Notes: generated by a model from the letters alone, not told the origin. Counted from the stretch's first letter, positions 23,986-37,336 are shown. The stretch: 64,000 nucleotides of DNA from Chaunax sp. Z400 (GCA_037577475.1 CM075184.1:575501-639500); one strand, 5' to 3'. Translations and numbers: made by a program.

Positions 23986-24415
23986 CGACCTTCCGTTCAA
24001 AAGTTACCAACCCGGGTACGGCCCCGATTGAGTTTTTATCCCCTTAACCTAACCTAACCCTAACCCTAACCCTAACCCTAACCCCTAACCCACACTTGTC
24101 CGCTAGTCTCTACGACCTTCCGTTCCCGAGATACAGACATTCAAAATACGCCCCTACTGGACATGTCATATCTTGGGAAAGGAAGGTCGCACAGACTCGG
24201 GACAAAGACTGGTGTTCTCAGAGACCACATAAACCGCTAGACGGACGTTGGTCCCGAGTCTCTACGACCTTTAGTTCCCGAGATACAAACATTCCAAAAA
24301 TCACCAAAAATACATGTCATATCTCGGGAACCGTAAGTCGTAGGGCCTCGGTTTACCTGCTGGCGTTCTTGGAGACCCCATAAAACCATTGAAAGAGCTT
24401 ATCCCCGAGTCTCTA
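23986..24415 (+). repeat. Block 17: T-B-D, 430 bp (smallest block)
   Basis: T 23986-24112 (127 bp). Units start at B 24113 and D 24265. B (TCTTGGGAAAGG, AACCGCTAGACGG) and D (CTTTAGTTCCC) match the last B-D of block 15, so this looks like a block that lost its interior. Confidence 0.92.
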
Positions 24416-25327
24416 CGACCTTCCGTTCAAAAGTTACCAACCCGGGTACGGCCCCGATTGAGTTTTATTCCCCTTAACCTAACCTAACCCTAACCCTAAC
24501 CCTAACCCTAACCCCTAACCCACACTTGTCCGCTAGTCTCTACGACCTTCCGTTCCCGAGATACAGACATTCAAAATACGCCCCTACTGGACATGTCATA
24601 TCTCGGGAAAGGAAGGTCGCACAGACTCGGGACAAAGACTGGTGTTCTCAGAGACCACATAAACCCCTAGACGGACGTTGGTCCCAGGTCTCTACGACCT
24701 TCCGTTTCCGAGATACACACATTCACTATAGGCGAACCAAACCCCATTCACTTCAATGGGAAAATAAACTTGAGTATAACTCGGGAACGGAAGGTCGTAG
24801 AGACTCGGGACCCTGATCCGTCTGACATAATTCGTGGTCCCTGAACACGCAAGACTTCTCCCCGAGTCTCTACGACCTTCCGTTCCCGAGATACAAACAT
24901 TCCAAAAATCACCAAAAATACATGTCATATCTCGGGAACCGTAAGTCGTAGAGACTCGGTTTACCTGCTGGCGTTCTTGGAGACTGCATAAAACCATTGA
25001 AAGAGCTTATCCCCGAGTCTCTACGACCTTCCGTTCCCGAGATACAGACATTCAAAATACGCCCCTACTGGACATGTCATATCTCGGGAAATGAAGGTCG
25101 CACAGACTCGGGACAAAGACTGGTGTTCTCAGAGACCACATAAACCCCTAGACGGACGTTGGTCCCGAGTCTCTACGACCTTCCGTTCCCGAGATACAGA
25201 CATTCAAAATACACCCCTACTGGACATGTCATATCTCGGGAACCGTAAGTCGTAGGGCCTCGGTTTACCTGCTGGCGTTCTTGGAGACCCCATAAAACCA
25301 TTGAAAGAGCTTATCCCCGAGTCTCTA
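24416..25327 (+). repeat. Block 18: second 912-bp T-B-A-D-B-E
   Basis: T 24416-24542 (127 bp, again TTTTATTCCCC). Units start at B 24543, A 24695, D 24873, B 25024 and E 25176. It shares CCGTCTGACAT, CACGCAAGAC and GGGAAATGAAGG with block 16. Confidence 0.92.
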
Positions 25328-26568
25328 CGACCTTCCGTTCAAAAGTTACCAACCCGGGTACGGCCCCGATTGAGTTTTTATCCCCTTAACCTAACCTAAC
25401 CCTAACCCTAACCCTAACCCTAACCCCTAACCCACACTTGTCCGCTAGTCTCTACGACCTTCCGTTCCCGAGATACAGACATTCAAAATACGCCCCTACT
25501 GGACATGTCATATCTCGGGAAAGGAAGGTCGCACAGACTCGGGACAAAGACTGGTGTTCTCAGAGACCACATAAACCCCTAGACGGACGTTGGTCCCAGG
25601 TCTCTACGACCTTCCGTTTCCGAGATACACACATTCACTATAGGCGAACCAAACCCCATTCACTTCAATGGGAAAATAAACTTGAGTATAACTCGGGAAC
25701 GGAAGGTCGTAGAGACTCGGGACCCTGATCCGTCGGACATAATTCGTGGTCCCTGAACACGCCAGACTTCTCCCCGAGTCTCTACGACCTTCCGTTCCCG
25801 AGATACAAACATTCCAAAAATCACCAAAAATACATGTCATATCTCGGGAACCGTAAGTCGTAGAGACTCGGTTTACCTGCTGGCGTTCTTGGAGACTGCA
25901 TAAAACCATTGAAAGAGCTTATCCCCGAGTCTCTACGACCTTCCGTTCCCGAGATACAGACATTCAAAATACGCCCCTACTGGACATGTCATATCTCGGG
26001 AAAGGAAGGTCGCACAGACTCGGGACAAAGACTGGTGTTCTCAGAGACCACATAAACCCCTAGACGGACGTTGGTCCCGAGTCTCTACGACCTTCCGTTT
26101 CCGAGATACACACATTCACTATAGGCGAACCAAAGCCCATTCACTTCAATGGGAAAATAAACTTGAGTATAACTCGGGAACGGAAGGTCGTAGAGACTCG
26201 GGACCCTGATCCGTCGGACATAATTCGTGGTCTCTGAACACGCCAGACTTCTCCCCGAGTCTCGACGACCTTCCGTTCCCGAGATACAGACATTCAAAAT
26301 ACGCCCCTACTGGACATGTCATATCTTGGGAAAGGAAGGTCGCACAGACTCGGGACAAAGACTGGTGTTCTCAGAGACCACATAAACCGCTAGACGGACG
26401 TTGGTCCCGAGTCTCTACGACCTTTAGTTCCCGAGATACAAACATTCCAAAAATCACCAAAAATACATGTCATATCTCGGGAACCGTAAGTCGTAGGGCC
26501 TCGGTTTACCTGCTGGCGTTCTTGGAGACCCCATAAAACCATTGAAAGAGCTTATCCCCGAGTCTCTA
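25328..26568 (+). repeat. Block 19: T-B-A-D-B-A-B-D, 1241 bp
   Basis: T 25328-25454 (127 bp). Units start at B 25455, A 25607, D 25785, B 25936, A 26088, B 26266 and D 26418. The end of A 26088 reads GAGTCTCGACG, a private change at the unit junction. D ends the block with the CTTTAGTTCCC marker. Confidence 0.92.
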
Positions 26569-27480
26569 CGACCTTCCGTTCAAAAGTTACCAACCCGGGT
26601 ACGGCCCCGATTGAGTTTTTATCCCCTTAACCTAACCTAACCCTAACCCTAACCCTAACCCTAACCCCTAACCCACACTTGTCCGCTAGTCTCTACGACC
26701 TTCCGTTCCCGAGATACAGACATTCAAAATACGCCCCTACTGGACATGTCATATCTCGGGAAAGGAAGGTCGCACAGACTCGGGACAAAGACTGGTGTTC
26801 TCAGAGACCACATAAACCCCTAGACGGACGTTGGTCCCAGGTCTCTACGACCTTCCGTTTCCGAGATACACACATTCACTATAGGCGAACCAAACCCCAT
26901 TCACTTCAATGGGAAAATAAACTTGAGTATAACTCGGGAACGGAAGGTCGTAGAGACTCGGGACCCTGATCCGTCTGACATAATTCGTGGTCCCTGAACA
27001 CGCAAGACTTCTCCCCGAGTCTCTACGACCTTCCGTTCCCGAGATACAAACATTCCAAAAATCACCAAAAATACATGTCATATCTCGGGAACCGTAAGTC
27101 GTAGAGACTCGGTTTACCTGCTGGCGTTCTTGGAGACTGCATAAAACCATTGAAAGAGCTTATCCCCGAGTCTCTACGACCTTCCGTTCCCGAGATACAG
27201 ACATTCAAAATACGCCCCTACTGGACATGTCATATCTCGGGAAATGAAGGTCGCACAGACTCGGGACAAAGACTGGTGTTCTCAGAGACCACATAAACCC
27301 CTAGACGGACGTTGGTCCCGAGTCTCTACGACCTTCCGTTCCCGAGATACAGACATTCAAAATACACCCCTACTGGACATGTCATATCTCGGGAACCGTA
27401 AGTCGTAGGGCCTCGGTTTACCTGCTGGCGTTCTTGGAGACCCCATAAAACCATTGAAAGAGCTTATCCCCGAGTCTCTA
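26569..27480 (+). repeat. Block 20: third 912-bp T-B-A-D-B-E
   Basis: T 26569-26695 (127 bp, standard GAGTTTTTATCCCC). Units start at B 26696, A 26848, D 27026, B 27177 and E 27329. It has all three markers of blocks 16 and 18. Confidence 0.92.
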
Positions 27481-29526
27481 CGACCTTCCGTTCAAAAGTT
27501 ACCAACCCGGGTACGGCCCCGATTGAGTTTTTATCCCCTTAACCTAACCTAACCCTAACCCTAACCCTAACCCCTAACCCACACTTGTCCGCTAGTCTCT
27601 ACGACCTTCCGTTCCCGAGATACAGACATTCAAAATACGCCCCTACTGGACATGTCATATCTCGGGAAAGGAAGGTCGCACAGACTCGGGACAAAGACTG
27701 GTGTTCTCAGAGACCACATAAACCCCTAGACGGACGTTGGTCCCAGGTCTCTACGACCTTCCGTTTCCGAGATACACACATTCACTATAGGCGAACCAAA
27801 CCCCATTCACTTCAATGGGAAAATAAACTTGAGTATAACTCGGGAACGGAAGGTCGTAGAGACTCGGGACCCTGATCCGTCGGACATAATTCGTGGTCCC
27901 TGAACACGCCAGACTTCTCCCCGAGTCTCTACGACCTTCCGTTCCCGAGATACAAACATTCCAAAAATCACCAAAAATACATGTCATATCTCGGGAACCG
28001 TAAGTCGTAGAGACTCGGTTTACCTGCTGGCGTTCTTGGAGACTGCATAAAACCATTGAAAGAGCTTATCCCCGAGTCTCTACGACCTTCCGTTCCCGAG
28101 ATACAGACATTCAAAATACGCCCCTACTGGACATGTCATATCTCGGGAAAGGAAGGTCGCACAGACTCGGGACAAAGACTGGTGTTCTCAGAGACCACAT
28201 AAACCCCTAGACGGACGTTGGTCCCGAGTCTCTACGACCTTCCGTTTCCGAGATACACACATTCACTATAGGCGAACCAAAGCCCATTCACTTCAATGGG
28301 AAAATAAACTTGAGTATAACTCGGGAACGGAAGGTCGTAGAGACTCGGGACCCTGATCCGTCGGACATAATTCGTGGTCTCTGAACACGCCAGACTTCTC
28401 CCCGTGTCTCTACGACCTTCCGTTCCCGAGATACAGACATTCAAAATACGCCCCTACTGGACATGTCATATCTCGGGAAAGGAAGGTCGCACAGACTCGG
28501 GACAAAGACTGGTGTTCTCAGAGACCACATAAACCCCTAGAAGGATGTTGGTCCCGAGTCTCTACGACCTTCCGTTTCAGAGATACACACATTCACTATA
28601 GGCGAACCAAACCCCATTCACTTCAATGGGAAAATAAACTTGAGTATAACTCGGGAACGGAAGGTCGTAGAGACTCGGGACCCTGATCGGTCGGACATAA
28701 TTCGTGGTCCCTGAACACGCCAGACTTCTCCCCGAGTCTCTACGACCTTCCGTTCCCGAGATACAAACATTCCAAAAATCACCAAAAATACATGTCATAT
28801 CTCGGGAACCGTAAGTCGTAGAGACTCGGTTTACCTGCTGGCGTTCTTGGAGACTCCATAAAACCATTGAAAGAGCTTATCCCCGAGTCTCTACGACCTT
28901 CCGTTCCCGAGATACAGACATTCAAAATACGCCCCTACTGGACATGTCATATCTCGGGAAAGGAAGGTCGCACAGACTCGGGACAAAGTCTGGTGTTCTC
29001 AGAGACCACATAAACCCCTAGACGGACGTTGGTCCCGAGTCTCTACGACCTTCCGTTTCCGAGATACACACATTCACTATAGGCGAACCAAAGCCCATTC
29101 ACTTCAATGGGAAAATAAACTTGAGTATAACTCGGGAACGGAAGGTCGTAGAGACTCGGGACCCTGATCCGTCGGACATAATTCGTGGTCTCTGAACACG
29201 CCAGACTTCTCCCCGAGTCTCTACGACCTTCCGTTCCCGAGATACAGACATTCAAAATACGCCCCTACTGGACATGTCATATCTTGGGAAAGGAAGGTCG
29301 CACAGACTCGGGACAAAGACTGGTGTTCTCAGAGACCACATAAACCGCTAGACGGACGTTGGTCCCGAGTCTCTACGACCTTTAGTTCCCGAGATACAAA
29401 CATTCCAAAAATCACCAAAAATACATGTCATATCTCGGGAACCGTAAGTCGTAGGGCCTCGGTTTACCTGCTGGCGTTCTTGGAGACCCCATAAAACCAT
29501 TGAAAGAGCTTATCCCCGAGTCTCTA
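27481..29526 (+). repeat. Block 21: second copy of block 15, 2046 bp
   Basis: T 27481-27601 (121 bp). Units start at B 27602, A 27754, D 27932, B 28083, A 28235, B 28413, A 28565, D 28743, B 28894, A 29046, B 29224 and D 29376. Same order and same private markers as block 15; six bases shorter in T. Confidence 0.92.
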
Positions 29527-30767
29527 CGACCTTCCGTTCAAAAGTTACCAACCCGGGTACGGCCCCTATTGAGTTTTTATCCCCTTAACCTAACCTAACC
29601 CTAACCCTAACCCTAACCCTAACCCCTAACCCACACTTGTCCGCTAGTCTCTACGACCTTCCGTTCCCGAGATACAGACATTCAAAATACGCCCCTACTG
29701 GACATGTCATATCTCGGGAAAGGAAGGTCGCACAGACTCGGGACAAAGACTGGTGTTCTCAGAGACCACATAAACCCCTAGACGGACGTTGGTCCCAGGT
29801 CTCTACGACCTTCCGTTTCCGAGATACACACATTCACTATAGGCGAACCAAACCCCATTCACTTCAATGGGAAAATAAACTTGAGTATAACTCGGGAACG
29901 GAAGGTCGTAGAGACTCGGGACCCTGATCGGTCGGACATAATTCGTGGTCCCTGAACACGCCAGACTTCTCCCCGAGTCTCTACGACCTTCCGTTCCCGA
30001 GATACAAACATTCCAAAAATCACCAAAAATACATGTCATATCTCGGGAACCGTAAGTCGTAGAGACTCGGTTTACCTGCTGGCGTTCTTGGAGACTCCAT
30101 AAAACCATTGAAAGAGCTTATCCCCGAGTCTCTACGACCTTCCGTTCCCGAGATACAGACATTCAAAATACGCCCCTACTGGACATGTCATATCTCGGGA
30201 AAGGAAGGTCGCACAGACTCGGGACAAAGACTGCTGTTCTCAGAGACCACATAAACCCCTAGACGGACGTTGGTCCCGAGTCTCTACGACCTTCCGTTTC
30301 CGAGATACACACATTCACTATAGGCGAACCAAAGCCCATTCACTTCAATGGGAAAATAAACTTGAGTGTAACTCGGGAACGGAAGGTCGTAGAGACTCGG
30401 GACCCTGATCCGTCGGACATAATTCGTGGTCTCTGAACACGCCAGACTTCTCCCCGTGTCTCTACGACCTTCCGTTCCCGAGATACAGACATTCAAAATA
30501 CGCCCCTACTGGACATGTCATATCTCGGGAAAGGAAGGTCGCACAGACTCGGGACAAAGACTGGTGTTCTCAGAGACCACATAAACCCCTAGAAGGACGT
30601 TGGTCCCGAGTCTCTACGACCTTTCGTTCCCGAGATACAAACATTCCAAAAATCACCAAAAATACATGTCATATCTCGGGAACCGTAAGTCGTAGGGACT
30701 CGGTTTACCTGCTGGCGTTCTTGGAGACCCCATAAAACCATTGAAAGAGCTTATCCCCGAGTCTCTA
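29527..30767 (+). repeat. Block 22: T-B-A-D-B-A-B-D, 1241 bp
   Basis: T 29527-29653 (127 bp, private GGCCCCTATTGAG). Units start at B 29654, A 29806, D 29984, B 30135, A 30287, B 30465 and D 30617. A 29806 joins the GATCGGTCGG marker to a head without GTTTCAGAG, a recombinant marker pair. Other changes: CTGCTGTTCTC and GAGTGTAACTC. Confidence 0.92.
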
Positions 30768-31825
30768 CGACCTTCCGTTCAAAAGTTACCAACCCGGGTA
30801 CGGCCCCGATTGAGTTTTTATCCCCTTAACCTAACCTAACCCTAACCCTAACCCTAACCCCTAACCCACACTTGTCCGCTAGTCTCTACGACCTTCCGTT
30901 CCCGAGATACAGACATTCAAAATACGCCCCTACTGGACATGTCATATCTCGGGAAAGGAAGGTCGCACAGACTCGGGACAAAGACTGGTGTTCTCAGAGA
31001 CCACATAAACCCCTAGACGGACGTTGGTCCCGAGTCTCTACGACCTTCCGTTTCCGAGATACACACATTCACTATAGGCGAACCAAACCCCATTCACTTC
31101 AATGGGAAAATAAACTTGAGTATAACTCGGGAACGGAAGGTCGTAGAGACTCGGGACCCTGATCCGTCGGACATAATTCGTGGTCCCTGAACACGCCAGA
31201 CTTCTCCCCGAGTCTCTACGACCTTCCGTTCCCGAGATACAAACATTCCAAAAATCACCAAAAATACATGTCATATCTCGGGAACCGTAAGTCGTAGAGA
31301 CTCGGTTTACCTGCTGGCGTTCTTGGAGACTCCATAAAACCATTGAAAGAGCTTATCCCCGAGTCTCTACGACCTTCCGTTCCCGAGATACAGACATTCA
31401 AAATACGCCCCTACTGGACATGTCATATCTTGGGAAAGGAAGGTCGCACAGACTCGGGACAAAGACTGGTGTTCTCAGAGACCACATAAACCCCTAGACG
31501 GACGTTGGTCCCGAGTCTCTACGACCTTCCGTTCCCGAGATACAGACATTCAAAATACGCCCCTACTGGACATGTCATATCTTGGGAAAGGAAGGTCGCA
31601 CAGACTCGGGACAAAGACTGGTGTTCTCAGAGACCACATAAACCCCTAGACGGACGTTGGTCCCGAGTCTCTACGACCTTCCGTTCCCGAGATACAGACA
31701 TTCAAAATACGCCCCTACTGGACATGTCATATCTCGGGAACCGTAAGTCGTAGGGCCTCGGTTTACCTGCTGGCGTTCTTGGAGACCCCATAAAACCATT
31801 GAAAGAGCTTATCCCCGAGTCTCTA
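30768..31825 (+). repeat. Block 23: T-B-A-D-B-B-E, 1058 bp
   Basis: T 30768-30888 (121 bp). Units start at B 30889, A 31041, D 31219, B 31370, B 31522 and E 31674. It contains the only B-B pair in the window; both B copies carry TCTTGGGAAAGG. Confidence 0.92.
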
Positions 31826-33877
31826 CGACCTTCCGTTCAACAGTTACCAACCCGGGTACGGCCCCGATTGAGTTTTTATCCCCTTAACCTAACCTAACCC
31901 TAACCCTAACCCTAACCCTAACCCCTAACCCACACTTGTCCGCTAGTCTCTACGACCTTCCGTTCCCGAGATACAGACATTCAAAATACGCCCCTACTGG
32001 ACATGTCATATCTCGGGAAAGGAAGGTCGCACAGACTCGGGACAAAGACTGGTGTTCTCAGAGACCACATAAACCCCTAGACGGACGTTGGTCCCAGGTC
32101 TCTACGACCTTCCGTTTCCGAGATACACACATTCACTATAGGCGAACCAAACCCCATTCACTTCAATGGGAAAATAAACTTGAGTATAACTCGGGAACGG
32201 AAGGTCGTAGAGACTCGGGACCCTGATCCGTCTGACATAATTCGTGGTCCCTGAACACGCCAGACTTCTCCCCGAGTCTCTACGACCTTCCGTTCCCGAG
32301 ATACAAACATTCCAAAAATCACCAAAAATACATGTCATATCTCGGGAACCGTAAGTCGTAGAGACTCGGTTTACCTGCTGGCGTTCTTGGAGACTGCATA
32401 AAACCATTGAAAGAGCTTATCCCCGAGTCTCTACGACCTTCCGTTCCCGAGATACAGACATTCAAAATACGCCCCTACTGGACATGTCATATCTCGGGAA
32501 AGGAAGGTCGCACAGACTCGGGACAAAGACTGGTGTTCTCAGAGACCACATAAACCCCTAGACGGACGTTGGTCCCGAGTCTCTACGACCTTCCGTTTCC
32601 GAGATACACACATTCACTATAGGCGAACCAAAGCCCATTCACTTCAATGGGAAAATAAACTTGAGTATAACTCGGGAACGGAAGGTCGTAGAGACTCGGG
32701 ACCCTGATCCGTCGGACATAATTCGTGGTCTCTGAACACGCCAGACTTCTCCCCGTGTCTCTACGACCTTCCGTTCCCGAGATACAGACATTCAAAATAC
32801 GCCCCTACTGGACATGTCATATCTCGGGAAAGGAAGGTCGCACAGACTCGGGACAAAGACTGGTGTTCTCAGAGACCACATAAACCCCTAGAAGGACGTT
32901 GGTCCCGAGTCTCTACGACCTTCCGTTTCAGAGATACACACATTCACTATAGGCGAACCAAACCCCATTCACTTCAATGGGAAAATAAACTTGAGTATAA
33001 CTCGGGAACGGAAGGTCGTAGAGACTCGGGACCCTGATCGGTCGGACATAATTCGTGGTCCCTGAACACGCCAGACTTCTCCCCCAGTCTCTACGACCTT
33101 ACGTTCCCGAGATACAAACATTCCAAAAATCACCAAAAATACATGTCATATCTCGGGAACCGTAAGTCGTAGAGACTCGGTTTACCTGCTGGCGTTCTTG
33201 GAGACTCCATAAAACCATTGAAAGAGCTTATCCCCGAGTCTCTACGACCTTCCGTTCCCGAGATACAGACATTCAAAATACGCCCCTACTGGACATGTCA
33301 TATCTCGGGAAAGGAAGGTCGCACAGACTCGGGACAAAGACTGGTGTTCTCAGAGACCACATAAACCCCTAGACGGACGTTGATCCCGAGTCTCTACGAC
33401 CTTCCGTTTCCGAGATACACACATTCACTATAGGCGAACCAAAGCCCATTCACTTCAATGGGAAAATAAACTTGACTATAACTCGGGAACGGAAGGTCGT
33501 AGAGACTCGGGACCCTGATCCGTCGGACATAATTCGTGGTCTCTGAACACGCCAGACTTCTCCCCGTGTCTCTACGACCTTCCGTTCCCGAGATACAGAC
33601 ATTCAAAATACGCCCCTACTGGACATGTCATATCTCGGGAAAGGAAGGTCGCACAGACTCGGGACAAAGACTGGTGTTCTCAGAGACCACATAAACCCCT
33701 AGAAGGACGTTGGTCCCGAGTCTCTACGACCTTTCGTTCCCGAGATACAAACATTCCAAAAATCACCAAAAATACATGTCATATCTCGGGAACCGTAAGT
33801 CGTAGGGACTCGGTTTACCTGCTGGCGTTCTTGGAGACCCCATAAAACCATTGTAAGAGCTTATCCCCGAGTCTCTA
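31826..33877 (+). repeat. Block 24: third 2052-bp block of the block 15 type
   Basis: T 31826-31952 (127 bp, private TTCAACAGTTACC). Units start at B 31953, A 32105, D 32283, B 32434, A 32586, B 32764, A 32916, D 33094, B 33245, A 33397, B 33575 and D 33727. It keeps GATCGGTCGG but not the CAAAGTCTGG marker. The junction at 33094 is altered (CCCCCAGTCTC, CCTTACGTTCCC). Confidence 0.92.
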
Positions 33878-34479
33878 CGACCTTCCGTTCAAAAGTTACC
33901 AACCCGGGTACGGCCCCGATTGAGTTTTTATCCCCTTAACCTAACCTAACCCTAACCCTAACCCTAACCCCTAACCCACACTTGTCCGCTAGTCTCTACG
34001 ACCTTCCGTTCCCGAGATACAGACATTCAAAATACGCCCCTACTGGACATGTCATATCTCGGGAAAGGAAGGTCGCACAGACTCGGGACAAAGACTGGTG
34101 TTCTCAGAGACTACATAAACCCCTAGACGGACGTTGGTCCCGAGTCTCTACGACCTTCCGTTTCCGAGATACACACATTCACTATAGGCGAACCAAACCC
34201 CATTCACTTCAATGGGAAAATAAACTTGAGTATAACTCGGGAACGGAAGGTCGTAGAGACTCGGGACCCTGATCCGTCAGACATAATTCGTGGTCCCTGA
34301 ACACGCCAGACTTCTCCCCGAGTCTCTACGACCTTCCGTTCCCGAGATACAAACATTCCAAAAATCACCAAAAATACATGTCATATCTCGGGAACCGTAA
34401 GTCGTAGGGACTCGGTTTACCTGCTGGCGTTCTTGGAGACCCCATAAAACCATTGAAAGACCTTATCCCCGAGTCTCTA
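33878..34479 (+). repeat. Block 25: T-B-A-D, 602 bp
   Basis: T 33878-33998 (121 bp). Units start at B 33999, A 34151 and D 34329. The closing D has AAAGACCTTATCCCC, the first since block 9. B reads AGAGACTACAT. Confidence 0.92.
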
Positions 34480-37336
34480 CGACCTTCCGTTCAAAAGTTA
34501 CCAACCCGGGTACGGCCCCGATTGAGTTTTTATCCCCTTAACCTAACCTAACCCTAACCCTAACCCTAACCCCTAACCCACACTTGTCCGCTAGTCTGTA
34601 CGACCTTCCGTTCCCGAGATACAGACATTCAAAATACGCCCCTACTGGACATGTCATATCTCGGGAAAGGAAGGTCGCACAGACTCGGGACAAAGACTGG
34701 TGTTCTCAGAGACCACATAAACCCCTAGACGGACGTTGGTCCCGAGTCTCTACGACCTTCCGTTTCCGAGATACACACATTCACTATAGGCGAACCAAAC
34801 CCCATTCACTTCAATGGGAAAATAAACTTGAGTATAACTCGGGAACGGAAGGTCGTAGAGACTCGGGACCCTGATCCGTCGGACATAATTCGTGGTCCCT
34901 GAACACGCCAGACTTCTCCCCGAGTCTCTACGACCTTCCGTTCCCGAGATACAAACATTCCAAAAATCACCAAAAATACATGTCATATCTCGGGAACCGT
35001 AAGTCGTAGAGACTCGGTTTACCTGCTGGCGTTCTTGGAGACTCCATAAAACCATTGAAAGAGCTTATCCCTGAGTCTCTACGACCTTCCATTCCCGAGA
35101 TACAGACATTCAAAATACGCCCCTACTGGACATGTCATATCTCGGGAAAGGAAGGTCGCACAGACTCGGGACAAAGACTGGTGTTCTCAGAGACCACATA
35201 AACCCCTAGACGGACGTTGGTCCCGAGTCTCTACGACCTTCCGTTTCCGAGATACACACATTCACTATAGGCGAACCAAACCCCATTCACTTCAATGGGA
35301 AAATAAACTTGAGTATAACTCGGGAACGGAAGGTCGTAGAGACTCGGGACCCTGATCCGTCGGACATAATTCGTGGTCCCTGAACACGCCAGACTTCTCC
35401 CCGAGTCTCTACGACCTTCCGTTCCCGAGATACAAACATTCCAAAAATCACCAAAAATACATGTCATATCTCGGGAACCGTAAGTCGTAGAGACTCGGTT
35501 TACCTGCTGGCATTCTTGGAGACTCCATAAAACCATTGAAAGAGCTTATCCCTGAGTCTCTACGACCTTCCATTCCCGGGATACAGACATTCAAAATACG
35601 CCCCTACTGGACATGTCATATCTCGGGAAAGGAAGGTTGCACAGACTCGGGACAAAGACTGGTGTTCTCAGAGACCACATAAACCCCTAGACGGACGTTG
35701 GTCCCGAGTCTCTACGACCTTCCGTTTCCGAGATACACACATTCACTATAGGCGAACCAAAGCCCATTCACTTCAATGGGAAAATAAACTTGAGTATAAC
35801 TCGGGAACGGAAGGTCGTAGAGACTCTGGACCCTGATCCGTCGGACATAATTCGTGGTCTCTGAACACGCCAGACTTCTCCCCGAGTCTCTACGACCTTC
35901 CGTTCCCGAGATACAGACATTCAAAATACGCCCCTACTGGACATGTCATATCTTGGGAAAGGAAGGTCGCACAGACTCGGGACAAAGACTGGTGTTCTCA
36001 GAGACCACATAAACCCCTAGACGGACGTTGGTCCCGAGTCTCTACGACCTTCCGTTTCCGAGATACACACATTCACTATAGGCGAACCAAACCCCATTCA
36101 CTTCAATGGGAAAATAAACTTGAGTATAACTCGGGAACGGAAGGTCGTAGAGACTCGGGACCCTGATCCGTCGGACATAATTCGTGGTCCCTGAACACGC
36201 CAGACTTCTCCCCGAGTCTCTACGACCTTCCGTTCCCGAGATACAAACATTCCAAAAATCACCAAAAATACATGTCATATCTCGGGAACCGTAAGTCGTA
36301 GAGACTCGGTTTACCTGCTGGCATTCTTGGAGACTCCATAAAACCATTGAAAGAGCTTATCCCTGAGTCTCTACGACCTTCCATTCCCGAGATACACACA
36401 TTCACTATAGGCGAACCAAACCCCATTCACTTCAATGGGAAAATAAACTTGAGTATAACTCGGGAACGGAAGGTCGTAGAGACTCGGGACCCTGATCCGT
36501 CGGACATAATTCGTGGTCCCTGAACACGCCAGACTTCTCCCCGAGTCTCTACGACCTTCCGTTCCCGAGATACAAACATTCCAAAAATCACCAAAAATAC
36601 ATGTCATATCTCGGGAACCGTAAGTCGTAGAGACTCGGTTTACCTGCTGGCATTCTTGGAGACTCCATAAAACCATTGAAAGAGCTTATCCCTGAGTCTC
36701 TACGACCTTCCATTCCCGAGATACAGACATTCAAAATACGCCCCTACTGGACATGTCATATCTCGGGAAAGGAAGGTTGCACAGACTCGGGACAAAGACT
36801 GGTGTTCTCAGAGACCACATAAACCCCTAGACGGACGTTGGTCCCGAGTCTCTACGACCTTCCGTTTCCGAGATACACACATTCACTATAGGCGAACCAA
36901 AGCCCATTCACTTCAATGGGAAAATAAACTTGAGTATAACTCGGGAACGGAAGGTCGTAGAGACTCTGGACCCTGATCCGTCGGACATAATTCGTGGTCT
37001 CTGAACACGCCAGACTTCTCCCCGAGTCTCTACGACCTTCCGTTCCCGAGATACAGACATTCAAAATACGCCCCTACTGGACATGTCATATCTTGGGAAA
37101 GGAAGGTCGCACAGACTCGGGACAAAGACTGGTGTTCTCAGAGACCACATAAACCCCTAGACGGACGTTGGTCCCGAGTCTCTACGACCTTCCGTTCCCG
37201 AGATACAGACATTCAAAATACGCCCCTACTGGACATGTCATATCTCGGGAACCGTAAGTCGTAGGGCCTCGGTTTACCTGCTGGCGTTCTTGGAGACCCC
37301 ATAAAACCATTGAAAGAGCTTATCCCCGAGTCTCTA
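34480..37336 (+). repeat. Block 26: longest block, 2857 bp, 17 satellite units
   Basis: T 34480-34600 (121 bp, TCTGTA ending). Units start at B 34601, A 34753, D 34931, B 35082, A 35234, D 35412, B 35563, A 35715, B 35893, A 36045, D 36223, A 36374, D 36552, B 36703, A 36855, B 37033 and E 37185. It contains an internal 1140-bp duplication and the only D-A junction (36374). Confidence 0.92.
36374..36551 (+). repeat. A unit with a B-type leading edge
   Basis: This A follows D directly, which happens nowhere else. It begins CGACCTTCCATTCCCGAGAT, the variant start of the local B units (35082, 36703), instead of the usual A start CCGTTTCCGAGAT. It then continues as a normal A from ACACACATTCACTATAGG. 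The simplest reading is an exchange within the first 22 bases or so of a B and an A unit. Confidence 0.85.
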
